Below are positions 52,794-62,318 of a stretch of DNA of 64,000 nt, piece after piece (position 1 is the first letter of the stretch; the number at the start of each line of letters is the position of its first letter). The stretch lies in assembly GCA_905480605.1 (NCBI GenBank), contig CAJQRD010000044.1, forward strand, positions 36,769-100,768, read 5' to 3'. The DNA is from an uncultured Saprospiraceae bacterium (GTDB lineage Bacteria; Bacteroidota; Bacteroidia; Chitinophagales; Saprospiraceae). The notes below the pieces were generated by a model. It made no database searches and was not told the origin of the DNA. It saw nothing but the letters and a program-made list of their open reading frames with translations. The position numbers and the translations under genes were made by a program.

Positions 52794-54008
52794 TCACCCT
52801 GATGTTCCTTTCTTTTTTGTTTGCTCATATAGTTTGCCCTGAAAAACTGCACTTGCAATTATAAACCCGATCATAGCGTGCATAAGTTGTATCTGTGTAA
52901 ACAAAATCGTCACAAATAAAATCAAGGCAAACATTACTGCACTTTTGTGCAATAATGGTTTAAATGCCAAATATATAGATAAAGGAAGGAACAGCCCTAA
53001 AAAACCCAATTGAAATAAGACCATATTCAAGCCTCCAACAATCCTTTCGCGCTGTCTTAATGTTTCTTTTGTAATTATAGCCTTGTATTTCCCTTCACTA
53101 TTTAGTTTACGAAGCATTATTAAAAATCGACCATATCCCATCGGTAGGAAATTGTTATGGCGAATTACAAAATATGGTGCAAATGTATTACTTGCTCTCA
53201 TCGCTATACTTCCATCAATTTGAGCAACCTTCGCTGGGTCTTTTATAAACGTTGCCAAAACCCTTCCCGTTCTTGTTGTTTCAATTGAATTAATTATTGT
53301 TTGGGCATTTAAAGCTAAAACAATAAATATAATTGCTAAAAAAGAAACATAAACCAAGCGCAACTTCAACAGTTGAACCACTCCAAAAATAATTATTGAA
53401 AGACCTAGAATGGCAACAGACACCGTAGATCTAGCCAAGACAAGTGTTTGAAATAACAGAAATATACAAGCAATAATGTTTTGCGTTTTGCTATAGTTTA
53501 ATATTGAATAAACAATAAAAAACAAACAAGCACTTCCATAAAATGCTGGTTCTGTTGTCAACGATACAACACCTCTTCCGCCTACCAAAATACCTCTTCC
53601 CTCGTTCAACAGTATGGTCATAAAGTCATTGATAAAATACGCCTGAACAAATCCAACTACAAAATATATAAACATAAAAGTCATAAAAAGCATAAAAGAG
53701 AGACGGTATTCTGTTTTTGTAAATATGATATACGCTGCCGTAGCAACTATTGGCGGAGATAGGTAGTTTAAAATCAGTTTGATGGTTAAAAACGCATCTA
53801 CATTTGAAGTAAAGGCAAAAACCAGTGAAATGGCAAAAGTCAACCACAATAGCAGCAAAGGTGTATTCATTTTTTGTCGCGATGAAACGAATAAAATTAT
53901 TGTCCCCAAGAACATGGAATTTGGTTGCGTATCTGTTCCAATTCTTATAAAGTCTAGAAAAGGAAAAAAACAACTGAAGACAAATATGTGAGCCAGAAAT
54001 TTCATCAA
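52794..54008 (-). CDS. O-antigen polymerase/ligase-like membrane protein (Wzy-like)
   Basis: Polytopic protein of 404 residues with about ten to eleven helices and one large periplasmic loop in the second half (about 245-320), the topology of Wzy polymerases and WaaL ligases. The loop contains RASNTFAPYFVIRHN and a GYGRF motif, as often seen in Wzy proteins, plus LTTEPAFYGSACLFFIVY in a middle helix. Such proteins join lipid-linked repeat units into long chains. The 5' end overlaps the beta-helix lipoprotein gene by 4 nt, and manC follows, so it belongs to the polysaccharide operon. Assignment rests on topology and context more than on sequence identity. Confidence 0.72.
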   Translation of the reverse strand: MMKFLAHIFVFSCFFPFLDFIRIGTDTQPNSMFLGTIILFVSSRQKMNTPLLLLWLTFAISLVFAFTSNVDAFLTIKLILNYLSPPIVATAAYIIFTKTEYRLSFMLFMTFMFIYFVVGFVQAYFINDFMTILLNEGRGILVGGRGVVSLTTEPAFYGSACLFFIVYSILNYSKTQNIIACIFLLFQTLVLARSTVSVAILGLSIIIFGVVQLLKLRLVYVSFLAIIFIVLALNAQTIINSIETTRTGRVLATFIKDPAKVAQIDGSIAMRASNTFAPYFVIRHNNFLPMGYGRFLIMLRKLNSEGKYKAIITKETLRQRERIVGGLNMVLFQLGFLGLFLPLSIYLAFKPLLHKSAVMFALILFVTILFTQIQLMHAMIGFIIASAVFQGKLYEQTKKKGTSG

Positions 54009-54976
54009 TTAATCTGCATTGTGTTTTTGTCAGTTTTAAAATTGTCAAATCGTATACTCCCTCCGTTAGAGTTGCACAATAAACCTATACTATTAGAATA
54101 ACCTGACTTAATATCTGCACATTTAGCATTTTCCCCTCCTTGCTCAGAAACTATTTGTGATATATAATTAAAACTTGGTTTTATCAAAGTGTTGTTTTGA
54201 TCATTGTAACTATTCAAAAGTAACGTAGTGGCGTTTTTACTGTGATGATGGAAAACGTCATATATTCGATTTTCCATAGCTCCTGCCAAATGAATAGCCG
54301 CATCCTCACCCCCCAGTCCTACTCTATTAAGAATAATATTACTAATGCTATTGGCATTTGACATTCCTTCAATAAAAATTCCACAATCTAGATGCTGAAG
54401 AATCACATTGTTTACTGTGTGGAAATAAGAAGTGGTTGTTCCATCTCCTTTTGCTTGGGCATTAAACATATACAAACCTATGTTATCATTTCCTCTTGAG
54501 GGACCAGGACCCGTAATCGTGATGTTTTCCACCTCAATAAAAAGAATATTATTCCCTCTGATTTTCCTGTTTTGATGTCCGACTTTTACAATTCCATTGG
54601 GTACTGTTCTCTTTGATCTTATTTCTACACGTTTATTTAACCCTTCCAGTTTTGCATATGATTTAGAAAGCCAAAAGATAGGTCCATCGTTTCCTCCATT
54701 CGTTTTTTCTATAACAACTCCCGGCATCAGGCGCAGGTGCTTTTTTAACTCAATTGTTTCATTAATAATATACTTACCTCTGGGAACTATAAGCATAACA
54801 TGATTGCTTGATAGTGCTTTTCGAAAAGCGCCAGAAGCGTCTTTTTGGCCAGTTGGGTCAGCACCATAAAAAAGAACGGATGATGTGTCCGCTTGGTCAG
54901 ACGGAACAAGACGTCCCTTCGAACATGATGTAAATAACACTACATTTAAAATACAAAATAACAGAAGTCCCTTCAT
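54005..54976 (-). CDS. Pectate-lyase-like beta-helix lipoprotein
   Basis: Lipoprotein of 323 residues (signal ending LFTSCSK). The N-terminal part SVLFYGADPTGQKDASGAFRKAL matches the start of the Pectate_lyase_3-type right-handed beta helix used by polysaccharide lyases and hydrolases; the repeated coils follow to the end (ILQHLDCGIFIEG, IILNRVGLGGEDAAIHLAG). Catalytic residues cannot be assigned by eye. Located between the aminotransferase and Wzy-like genes, it may trim or modify the exported polysaccharide. Overlaps the polymerase gene by 4 nt. Confidence 0.75.
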   Translation of the reverse strand: MKGLLLFCILNVVLFTSCSKGRLVPSDQADTSSVLFYGADPTGQKDASGAFRKALSSNHVMLIVPRGKYIINETIELKKHLRLMPGVVIEKTNGGNDGPIFWLSKSYAKLEGLNKRVEIRSKRTVPNGIVKVGHQNRKIRGNNILFIEVENITITGPGPSRGNDNIGLYMFNAQAKGDGTTTSYFHTVNNVILQHLDCGIFIEGMSNANSISNIILNRVGLGGEDAAIHLAGAMENRIYDVFHHHSKNATTLLLNSYNDQNNTLIKPSFNYISQIVSEQGGENAKCADIKSGYSNSIGLLCNSNGGSIRFDNFKTDKNTMQIN

Positions 54977-54982
54977 CGTTTT

Positions 54983-56185
54983 TTACTTATATTTAGCTTG
55001 TGCAAAATCCATTGCGCGCAATAATATATCGCACGCTTTATCAAGTTGTTTTAATGTATATATCAATGGTGGAGCTAATCGAAATGACTTGTTATTAAAT
55101 AGAAAGTAATCTATAAGGGCTCCGTGTTCAAAACAATTATTAACTACATGTTTCAAGTACTTTCTTTTCGTAAGTTCTACAGCCATCATCATGCCCGAGC
55201 TTCTGACTTCTTTGATTATATCATGCTGTAATTTAGACATAATAAAAGCTTCCTTTTCTAAAACTGAATCCACTATTTTTTCATTCAATAATGCTTGTAA
55301 ACCACCTAACGCAGCAGCACACGTAACGGGGTGTCCACCAAATGTAGTAATATGTCCAAGGTCAGGGTTCTTTGCAAACAAATTAATTAGCCTTTTATCT
55401 CCCACCAGTCCACCAATTGGCATGCCTCCACCCATTGCCTTTCCGATACACATTAAGTCAGGAATAACGCCATATTTTTGATGCGCAAACAATAAGCCCG
55501 TTCGTCCAAAGCCTGTTTGTATCTCATCAAGAATAAATAAGGTGTTGGTCTGTTTACATCTTTGCTCCACTTTTCCGAGATAATCATTTAACGGCAAGCG
55601 TATTCCTACCTCTGCTTGTACTGGTTCGAGTATTACCGCTGCCGTTCTACATGTTATTTTTTCTAAATCCGATTCATTGTTAAATTCAATGTGTCGAACC
55701 CCTGGTAAAAGTGGCAAGAATGCTCTTGAGTAGTCATGGTCAGACCTCAAAGATTCAGAACCCTGAGTGCTTCCATGATATGCATTTGAACATGATATAA
55801 TCTCATATCTCCCTGTTGCCCTTTTTGCCAGTTTCATAGCAACCTCTAATACCTCACTTCCCGAGTTCAAATAATAAATACAATTAAGTGATGGATCCAA
55901 TTGGTTTTTCAAAAGTTCAGCAAATTCGACTTGCGATGATTGAATGTGCTCACCATAAACCATTGTGTGCATATGTTTATCCAATTGATCCTTTATAGCA
56001 TTAATTACTTTTGGGTGCCTATGACCTAATGAACTCACAGAAATACCAGAATTTAAATCGTAATATCTTTTTCCCGATGTATCATAAATGAATATGCCCT
56101 CAGCTCGACCAACCTCTAGTGCCAAAGAATAAGTACTTGTTTGGCCTATATTATTTAAAAAAATGTCCCTTTTCGATATTCCCAT
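54983..56185 (-). CDS. Class III PLP aminotransferase
   Basis: Cytosolic aminotransferase of 400 residues in the acetylornithine/ornithine/GABA group. Motifs: LNSGSEVLEVAMKLAKRATGR (PLP phosphate binding region), FILDEIQTGFGRTG with the PLP-contacting Asp, and MCIGKAMGGGMPIGG with the Schiff-base lysine. It appears to open the polysaccharide operon (next gene 6 nt downstream). It could aminate a sugar or a linker compound for the glycan, but the fold type III group is more often used in amino acid metabolism, so the substrate remains open. Confidence 0.83.
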   Translation of the reverse strand: MGISKRDIFLNNIGQTSTYSLALEVGRAEGIFIYDTSGKRYYDLNSGISVSSLGHRHPKVINAIKDQLDKHMHTMVYGEHIQSSQVEFAELLKNQLDPSLNCIYYLNSGSEVLEVAMKLAKRATGRYEIISCSNAYHGSTQGSESLRSDHDYSRAFLPLLPGVRHIEFNNESDLEKITCRTAAVILEPVQAEVGIRLPLNDYLGKVEQRCKQTNTLFILDEIQTGFGRTGLLFAHQKYGVIPDLMCIGKAMGGGMPIGGLVGDKRLINLFAKNPDLGHITTFGGHPVTCAAALGGLQALLNEKIVDSVLEKEAFIMSKLQHDIIKEVRSSGMMMAVELTKRKYLKHVVNNCFEHGALIDYFLFNNKSFRLAPPLIYTLKQLDKACDILLRAMDFAQAKYK

Positions 56186-56407
56186 CTCTAATTTCTATTA
56201 TAGGCAAATCTAATTATTAGTGTTGACATTCCTTATTTAAATATGATTATGACTTCCATGCCATTAGTACTATAAATCGTTATTTTCTTGTTAAATTGAT
56301 TCTTTTTAAGGTTAAAAAGAATCCGTTTAATGGATTTCGGTCTTGTTTTTGCGCATCTTTGTTTCGAAACAAAGGATCTTTTCCTATTCAATTGTAAATA
56401 TTTATTT

Positions 56408-57583
56408 ATGTCAAAATTATTTTCTGTTTGTGCTATTCTATTAATCGCAACTATCTCGTTCAGCCAAGGTATCTCATTTTTTCATGGAACATGGGATGAG
56501 GCTTTAGAAGAGGCCCAAAAAACAGACAAGATTATTTTTGTCGATGCATATGCCAAATGGTGTGGTCCTTGTAAAGCCATGGCAAAAAATGTTTTCACAC
56601 AAGAAAAGGTAGGTATGTACTTTAATGAAAACTTCATCAGTATAAAAATGGACATGGAAGAGAAGGAAGGAATAGCCTTCGGAAGAAAGTTTCCTGTATC
56701 TGCTTATCCAACATTATTTTTTGTATCAGGGGAAGGTGAGCTGATTAAGAAGTCTGTGGGTGGAAAACAAGTTGAAGCATTAATTACTTTGGCAAAAAAC
56801 GCAATTGCAGGATTTGATAAAAGTGGTCAATATGTTGAATCATATGAAGCTGGAAATAGAGACTTTGACTTAATGCTCAACTATGTTACAGAGCTAAATA
56901 AGGTTGGTAAACCAAGCTTGAAAATATCAAACGACTATTTGGATTCTAATCCTAATATCTCAAAAGATCAAAAATCTAAATTTTTAATGGCTGCACTCAT
57001 TGAATCAGATTCTAAAATTTTTGAAGAATTGATTTTATTACGCAAAAATGCAATAAACCAAACATCAGAAGAGGACTATGAAAAAAAAGTCGAAGCAGCT
57101 TGTTTGGAAACTGTTAACAAGGCTGTAGAGTTTGAATTTGAAGATTTGTTAATAGATGCAATTAATAACTACAAAGAATCTAAAGCAGGTAACACTAAAA
57201 GGTTCAACTTTATTGCCAAATTGAAGTACCATGAACTAATGTCTAACTACAATGAATGGTCTGATCTTTCTAAAGCGTTTTTAAAGAAATTTGGGAAAAA
57301 AGATGTTGAATTATATAGTGTGCATTTATCTGTTTTAGATGAAAGTTTTTCTTACGTACCTGAAAGCAATGAATATGCAAGTGAACTTGCAAAGGCATTG
57401 GTTAAAAAAGAGGACTCAACGCTAAACTATTTAAAGTATATTCAACTGTTAATGAAATGCGACAAACACCAAGAAGCAGAAAAAGTGACCAAAGAGGCAA
57501 TTAAAAAAGCTAAAAAGAGAGAAGAAAAAACCAATCAACTAGTAAAATACTTGGAATATATTCAAAAAGAAATCCTAGATTAA
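56408..57583 (+). CDS. Exported thioredoxin-family protein with helical C-terminal domain
   Basis: Protein of about 391 residues, started at ATG 56408 for a clean signal peptide (IATISFSQ). The thioredoxin domain has the active site AKWCGPCKAM (Cys52, Cys55) and cis-proline region VSAYPTLFF. The remaining ~240 residues are helical (for example SKFLMAALIESDSKIFEELILLRKNA), a tail found in many Bacteroidota thioredoxin-family proteins. It probably reduces or isomerises disulfides in periplasmic proteins. A decayed copy of the same architecture starts within a few bases of its stop. Confidence 0.82.
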   Translation: MSKLFSVCAILLIATISFSQGISFFHGTWDEALEEAQKTDKIIFVDAYAKWCGPCKAMAKNVFTQEKVGMYFNENFISIKMDMEEKEGIAFGRKFPVSAYPTLFFVSGEGELIKKSVGGKQVEALITLAKNAIAGFDKSGQYVESYEAGNRDFDLMLNYVTELNKVGKPSLKISNDYLDSNPNISKDQKSKFLMAALIESDSKIFEELILLRKNAINQTSEEDYEKKVEAACLETVNKAVEFEFEDLLIDAINNYKESKAGNTKRFNFIAKLKYHELMSNYNEWSDLSKAFLKKFGKKDVELYSVHLSVLDESFSYVPESNEYASELAKALVKKEDSTLNYLKYIQLLMKCDKHQEAEKVTKEAIKKAKKREEKTNQLVKYLEYIQKEILD

Positions 57584-57584
57584 C

Positions 57585-58580
57585 CTTAAGTGGTGCCTTC
57601 TATTCGTTTTAGCTTTTTGTTCAATAAACTTATATAGCCAACAAGATATTAAATTTGTAAAAGTTGGCTTTAAACAGTCACTGTAAAGACCAACGGTTAA
57701 AAACAAAGTGGTATTTATTGATGCCTTCGCAAGGTTTATAAATAACAAATATGGTCCTAATGGCGAAAAGTACTTAATTGTTTCAACTGATAAGCCTATT
57801 CCGATTCAGAATAATCAACCAACACCATTAGGTTCATCACCTCCCACGTTTATAATAATAAGAGCTCTCTGCTGGAAAAAGAAAAAGTTATAGTTGAAAC
57901 TATTTCTTCAAACCCAAAAGAAACAATTCTTTACATAATGGTTTCGGACAACAGCAACGTCCCTCCACAAGTCCTTAAAGAAGAAGCTTGTTTTAGAATA
58001 CAATTAACGAATGGCAGCCACTTTGAATCAGTTAAAAGCTATTTAACAACACAAGGAAACTGGCTAACGGAAGCCAATATGCGATTAGTCTTTGATTTTA
58101 TATGTGATTGCAAATCTGAACTTTTTAAACATGTTGTAAACAATCGCCAGGCAAATGAGTCTCTGGCAGGAAAAAATGTTCTAAATACGCTTATATATTA
58201 ATCCAAAAAGAGTTAGCCAGAACCTATTTTCAACCTACACAACAAAATGCATTCTAAATAAAGAAACTACGAAAGAGCAATCAGGTATTTATCGCCTTGT
58301 AGGATTGTATTGTGCTAGAAACTTTATGGCCTTTTCTAGTCTTGGATTAAGCCAGATTAAAAATTACCCGTTGACTAACGCTGATATAACGTATAGAGTG
58401 TGCGACAAAACTATCCTATAGGATAATGTAAAAAAACTGACTGCAATTAAAAATTAATTACAAGTTCTTGCATCAACTGGTCCAAAAAAAGATCTGGACT
58501 ATTTCTCTCTTTATAAGGTTTACATAAAACTAAAAAACAAGAAAATTATCATTTTTTTGAATCTCTTAAAGAAGGTTAAG
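57585..58580 (+). pseudogene. Decayed tandem copy of the thioredoxin-family gene
   Basis: Beginning 2 nt after the preceding stop, the frame reads LKWCLLFVLAFCSINLYSQ (signal peptide with CTT where ATG is expected), then DIKFVKVGF, an in-frame TAA at 57684-57686, and KNKVVFIDAFARF, which lines up with KIIFVDAYAKWCGPC of the intact gene but has lost the active-site cysteines. A frameshift near 57850 leads to EKEKVIVETISSNPKE and a helical part (RLVFDFICDCKSELFKHVVNNR) that matches the intact tail. A further shift occurs near 58200, and the last traces fade near 58550. At least three independent lesions show long decay. Confidence 0.65.
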
Positions 58581-58616
58581 TGTATACTTTTTAATCGGTA
58601 GAACCTAGGGTTACAA

Positions 58617-59351
58617 CTATATATTCTTTAATGGGTCTTCATCATAACCAAATTCTTTTAACGTCTTGGCAGCCAACACGTTTTTCATTGTGACCTCTTT
58701 ACCAAAAAAGTCATGTGTTGTTGAAAACTGAATTCCTTCAAAAGTCTGCCATCCAGACCAAGCATTATAGATCCCTTTAATTGGCAATATACTTGTCCAC
58801 ATTTTCCAACCGTAAGGTCTTTGGTTTTCGTCCAAAATCCAAAGGTAGGAATCTCCTGGCGTCACTCCTCCAGAAGAATATTCAACCATCAAGTGTCTCT
58901 TGTTATCAATCGTTACCACCTTTCGGGTTGTTCCTATATCAAACAATTTAAATGGTGCTATCATCCAAAATGAATCATTACACCAATTGGACCATGCCTT
59001 TTGTTTCGCCGCCTCATGTGCATCACCGTCAAGCATTTGTCCATTTTTATAACACTGGGCATTCATTGTATTTAGATTATACAAAACTTTGTAATCTGCA
59101 AATTCAATAATTGCTTTATTGTTTTTCTTATCCCAGAAGGACTTTTGTCCCTCTCTGAAAAACTCCCATCGTAGATAAGGTAATGTATCAAAAGCACTCT
59201 TATTAATAACTGACAAAATTTCTGTTGCCAAAGCATCTGCTTCTGCACCTGGTTTTCCATCTGGTTTTGGCTCACTCATTACCTTTATGGTTATAAAACC
59301 GGCCACAAATAGAACCAGTAATAAATAGAGAGTATATTTGAAAAACTTCAT
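58617..59351 (-). CDS. Hypothetical membrane-anchored protein
   Basis: Protein of 244 residues with one N-terminal hydrophobic helix (about 5-22) after MKFFKY, acting as signal anchor. The mature part is rich in aromatic residues, with LPYLRWEFFREGQKSFWDKKN and GWKMWTSILPIKGIYNAWSGW. The spacing of Trp and Gly residues suggests a beta-barrel or lipocalin-like binding fold, but no family is recognised. It is flanked by a pseudogene and by the region upstream of radA; no operon partner. Confidence 0.65.
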   Translation of the reverse strand: MKFFKYTLYLLLVLFVAGFITIKVMSEPKPDGKPGAEADALATEILSVINKSAFDTLPYLRWEFFREGQKSFWDKKNNKAIIEFADYKVLYNLNTMNAQCYKNGQMLDGDAHEAAKQKAWSNWCNDSFWMIAPFKLFDIGTTRKVVTIDNKRHLMVEYSSGGVTPGDSYLWILDENQRPYGWKMWTSILPIKGIYNAWSGWQTFEGIQFSTTHDFFGKEVTMKNVLAAKTLKEFGYDEDPLKNI

Positions 59352-59706
59352 ATTATTTTTTTTGAACCCAAGATAAAAATAATTTTATTGCACTTCCTTA
59401 GTTATATCTTTGTTGACTTTGTTGGTTTCTCAACCCACTGCAACTAATAAAATCTGTATTAAACGAATAACTAAAACATGTATAAAATAAGAGCAGGGCA
59501 CCAACGAAAGCTCGCGTGCACCCTGCATAACCCCAAAAAACCATTTGAATACAATCTATCTTGAATCTCTTTTTAAAAATTTCTTTTCGTGGAGACTGTG
59601 TATCTTTATATTCGTAATACACACTTTTGACATGGTAGTGGAAATAAAGTCACATTATAGATTGAAATATTCTATAAAATTATCAATTTAGTTTTTTAAA
59701 CCTAGT
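59352..59706. other. Gap before radA with a GC-rich hairpin
   Basis: 355 bases without a convincing gene. At 59493-59526 a GC-rich hairpin stands out from the AT-rich surroundings: GCAGGG pairs with CCCTGC, extended by CAC/GTG after a two-base bulge. A TATCTTTG box at 59405-59412 looks like a plus-strand -7 element nearly 300 nt before radA. Together they might mark a small RNA or a long radA leader. Confidence 0.4.
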
Positions 59707-61074
59707 ATGAAGACAAAAAAAGTATACATATGTTCAAATTGTGGACATAAAAATTCCAAATGGGAGGGAAAGTGCTCCACTTGCGATGAATGGAACACCT
59801 ATGTCGAAGAAATTATAGTACCACAATCAAAAAGTGAAAAGAAAAAAGCCTCTTGGTTAAAAGAATCCAACGAACAGACTCCAACACTTATTCAAAATGT
59901 TATACAAAATAATATATACAGGCTACCTCTTACCGATAAGGAATTACACAGAACCCTTGGTGGAGGTCTTGTCCCTGGCTCCATAATTTTAGTTGGTGGT
60001 GATCCGGGAATTGGTAAATCTACCTTGTTGTTACAATTGGCATTAAAAAGTCAATTTGAGATTCTATACGTTTCTGGAGAAGAAAGTGCAGAGCAAATAA
60101 AAATGCGAGCCGATAGAATTGGAATAAATAATGACAAATGCCATGTTTTGACTGAAACAAATCTAAGTAAGATTTTAAAAACGGCTCATGCATTAAAACC
60201 CAGCATACTTATCATTGATTCAATCCAAACGATTGTATCACCGGCTGTTGAATCAGCTCCCGGAAGCATATCTCAAGTAAGAGAATGTACCGTTGATCTG
60301 CAACAATTTGCAAAAGAAACCAACGTCCCTGTTTTCATAATTGGTCACATCAATAAAGAGGGCTCTATTGCCGGGCCAAAGACTTTAGAACACATTGTTG
60401 ATACTGTGTTACAATTTGAAGGTGATCGTAATCACATTTATAGAATATTAAGGACTAAAAAAAATAGATTTGGTTCTACTGACGAAATGGGTATTTATGC
60501 TATGGAGTCTTATGGCTTAAGACAGGTCGAAAATCCTTCCGAACTTCTACTCTCTCAAAGCGACGATACGCTAAGTGGAAGCACCGTTGCTGTAACGGTA
60601 GAGGGTATGCGACCAATGCTTATTGAAACACAGGCACTGGTAAGCCAAGCTATTTATGGCACACCACAAAGGTCTGCAACTGGTTTTGATCTAAGAAGAC
60701 TGAGTATGCTGTTGGCTGTATTAGAAAAAAGAGCTGGTTTGTTCTTTGGTCAAAACGATGTTTTTTTAAATATGGCTGGTGGTTTAAAGGTCCATGATAC
60801 AGCTATTGATCTTTCAATTGTTTCGTCACTTATTTCTTCTCTTCAAAACATTCCTGTCAACAGCAAAATTTGCTTTACTGGTGAGGTTGGATTAACTGGT
60901 GAAATTAGGGCCGTAAATAGAATTGAGCAAAGAATTGAAGAAGCGGCAAGGTTGGGTTTCGAAGAAATTTATATTTCGAAATACAACATGAAGGGTTTAA
61001 AAAACAAATCCTCTAAAATCAATGTTCATGGCTTGGGTAAAATTGAGGATCTAATTGGTGATGTCTTTTCTTAA
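59707..61074 (+). CDS. radA: DNA repair protein RadA
   Basis: Cytosolic RecA-like ATPase of 455 residues that processes recombination intermediates by branch migration. The N-terminal zinc finger has CSNCGHKNSKWEGKCSTC (Cys9, Cys12, Cys23, Cys26). The RecA-type core has Walker A GGDPGIGKST and Walker B-like ILIIDSIQT. The RadA-specific TKKNRFGS motif follows, and the C-terminal Lon-protease-like domain lacks the protease serine, as expected. Length and order of domains are normal. An unrecognised gene starts 14 nt downstream. Confidence 0.95.
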   Translation: MKTKKVYICSNCGHKNSKWEGKCSTCDEWNTYVEEIIVPQSKSEKKKASWLKESNEQTPTLIQNVIQNNIYRLPLTDKELHRTLGGGLVPGSIILVGGDPGIGKSTLLLQLALKSQFEILYVSGEESAEQIKMRADRIGINNDKCHVLTETNLSKILKTAHALKPSILIIDSIQTIVSPAVESAPGSISQVRECTVDLQQFAKETNVPVFIIGHINKEGSIAGPKTLEHIVDTVLQFEGDRNHIYRILRTKKNRFGSTDEMGIYAMESYGLRQVENPSELLLSQSDDTLSGSTVAVTVEGMRPMLIETQALVSQAIYGTPQRSATGFDLRRLSMLLAVLEKRAGLFFGQNDVFLNMAGGLKVHDTAIDLSIVSSLISSLQNIPVNSKICFTGEVGLTGEIRAVNRIEQRIEEAARLGFEEIYISKYNMKGLKNKSSKINVHGLGKIEDLIGDVFS

Positions 61075-61088
61075 TACATATTGATGGG

Positions 61089-61487
61089 GTGCATTATAGC
61101 TCTAGAACAGAAACTATTCTACCATCAGGCTGTGAAATTAGAAAGGGAACTGTATTTTTAGGCTTTATTGATGGTTGCAATGAAGGAGTTGGTGACCTTC
61201 ATGTTATAGAAAACAGATCAACAACAAAAATTAACTTACATATGCCCAAGTACGATATAAATGACCCAACTGATTTAGATATTATGCGAGCGCAATTCGA
61301 TATAATTTCTGGTAATGATTGGGAGGAGTATCTAGAAATAGCTGAGGAAAGAAACATGCATTATAAAAACATCAATATTCTAAAAACAGCACAAAGAAAA
61401 GCCGGAATCTCCAAGTATCTAAGCCCAAAGGTAATTTTATGGGTTCTTTCCTTGGTAGATCAATTGGATTCTAATGAGGAAGAATAG
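61089..61487 (+). CDS. Unrecognised protein downstream of radA
   Basis: Frame of 132 residues with GTG start, 14 nt after radA. It has no signal peptide or membrane helix. The N-terminal half is beta-like with many acidic residues (GTVFLGFIDGCNEGVGDLHVI); the C-terminal half is helical (EEYLEIAEERNMHYKNINILK, KYLSPKVILWVLSLVDQLD). Codon use looks like neighbouring genes, which supports a real gene. I do not recognise a family. Spacing suggests co-expression with radA. Confidence 0.5.
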   Translation: MHYSSRTETILPSGCEIRKGTVFLGFIDGCNEGVGDLHVIENRSTTKINLHMPKYDINDPTDLDIMRAQFDIISGNDWEEYLEIAEERNMHYKNINILKTAQRKAGISKYLSPKVILWVLSLVDQLDSNEEE

Positions 61488-62318
61488 TTATAAACCCACT
61501 TAAGCTTGAGTATGTCGCATATACTTGAATAACATTTGTCAATCTCTGCGTTAAAACATGCGCCATAGCTTGTGCCTCCGCTAAAGCATCAGCGACTTGC
61601 GAACAGCTATGCTTCTTTCCAACCCACCCACTTTCGTGATTCACACTCTTTGAGTACTCTCGTAGTCCGTTCATCGAAGGTTAAATGTATCGCTCATGAC
61701 TTAATCCTAACAATTTCTTTTTAAAATCTAATGCAACACCTTCAAATTGAAATAGTATAAATGATTTTAAGTATTAATCATTCAAGAACAACTATCATTT
61801 CTGTAATACCCATAAGTCTGAAGGACTCTTCATGGTGAATTGTAAAATTAGCGTATCTACCAGAAAGTTGATCGGGTTGCACACAAACCCTTACATAGAT
61901 TTCATATCTAAGCGTTCTGAAGGCATTATTTTAGATAGAATAATGCTCGAATGCAATTATACTGCTTCAATATGATCAAATACTACAAATCAAGATGTCT
62001 CATAATAAAGATATTTGATAGCGTTGAGTCATTAAAACAAAACAAAGTAAAATGAAAGGTCACTTCTATTATTTCGTGCTGCTTTATTTCTTGCACAAAT
62101 GAAGAGTTCATGAACCTTCTCTTTTTCAGATGTGGTTGTCTTCGAAAATAATACCTTTTGTTGCTTTAGCAGTTTTGTAATTGTAATCTGGAGTTCACTA
62201 TAAATCACTATATTATAGCAATAAGGATTCTTAATAAATTTAAAAGACAAATATTATAAGTCGTAGAAAGTCAAAAGTTTGACTATTGAGATTAAAAAAC
62301 CCTAATAAAACTGAAGTT
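61488..62318. other. Gene-poor zone with decayed frames
   Basis: About 830 bases with no intact gene. A minus-strand run of about 50 codons ending at 61778 (RTLRYEIYVRVCVQPDQL ...) is protein-like but opens after a stop and shows no start, so it is probably a gene fragment. Slightly GC-richer DNA at 61530-61660 may be another remnant. Nothing can be named. Confidence 0.4.

Noticed and set aside
61471..61674. Minus-strand frame of 67 codons
   Set aside because: No recognisable motif and overlaps the end of the gene after radA; perhaps part of a decayed gene but not supported.
62032..62250. Minus-strand frame of 72 codons
   Set aside because: Composition is AT-driven (Lys, Ile, Asn) and no domain is seen.
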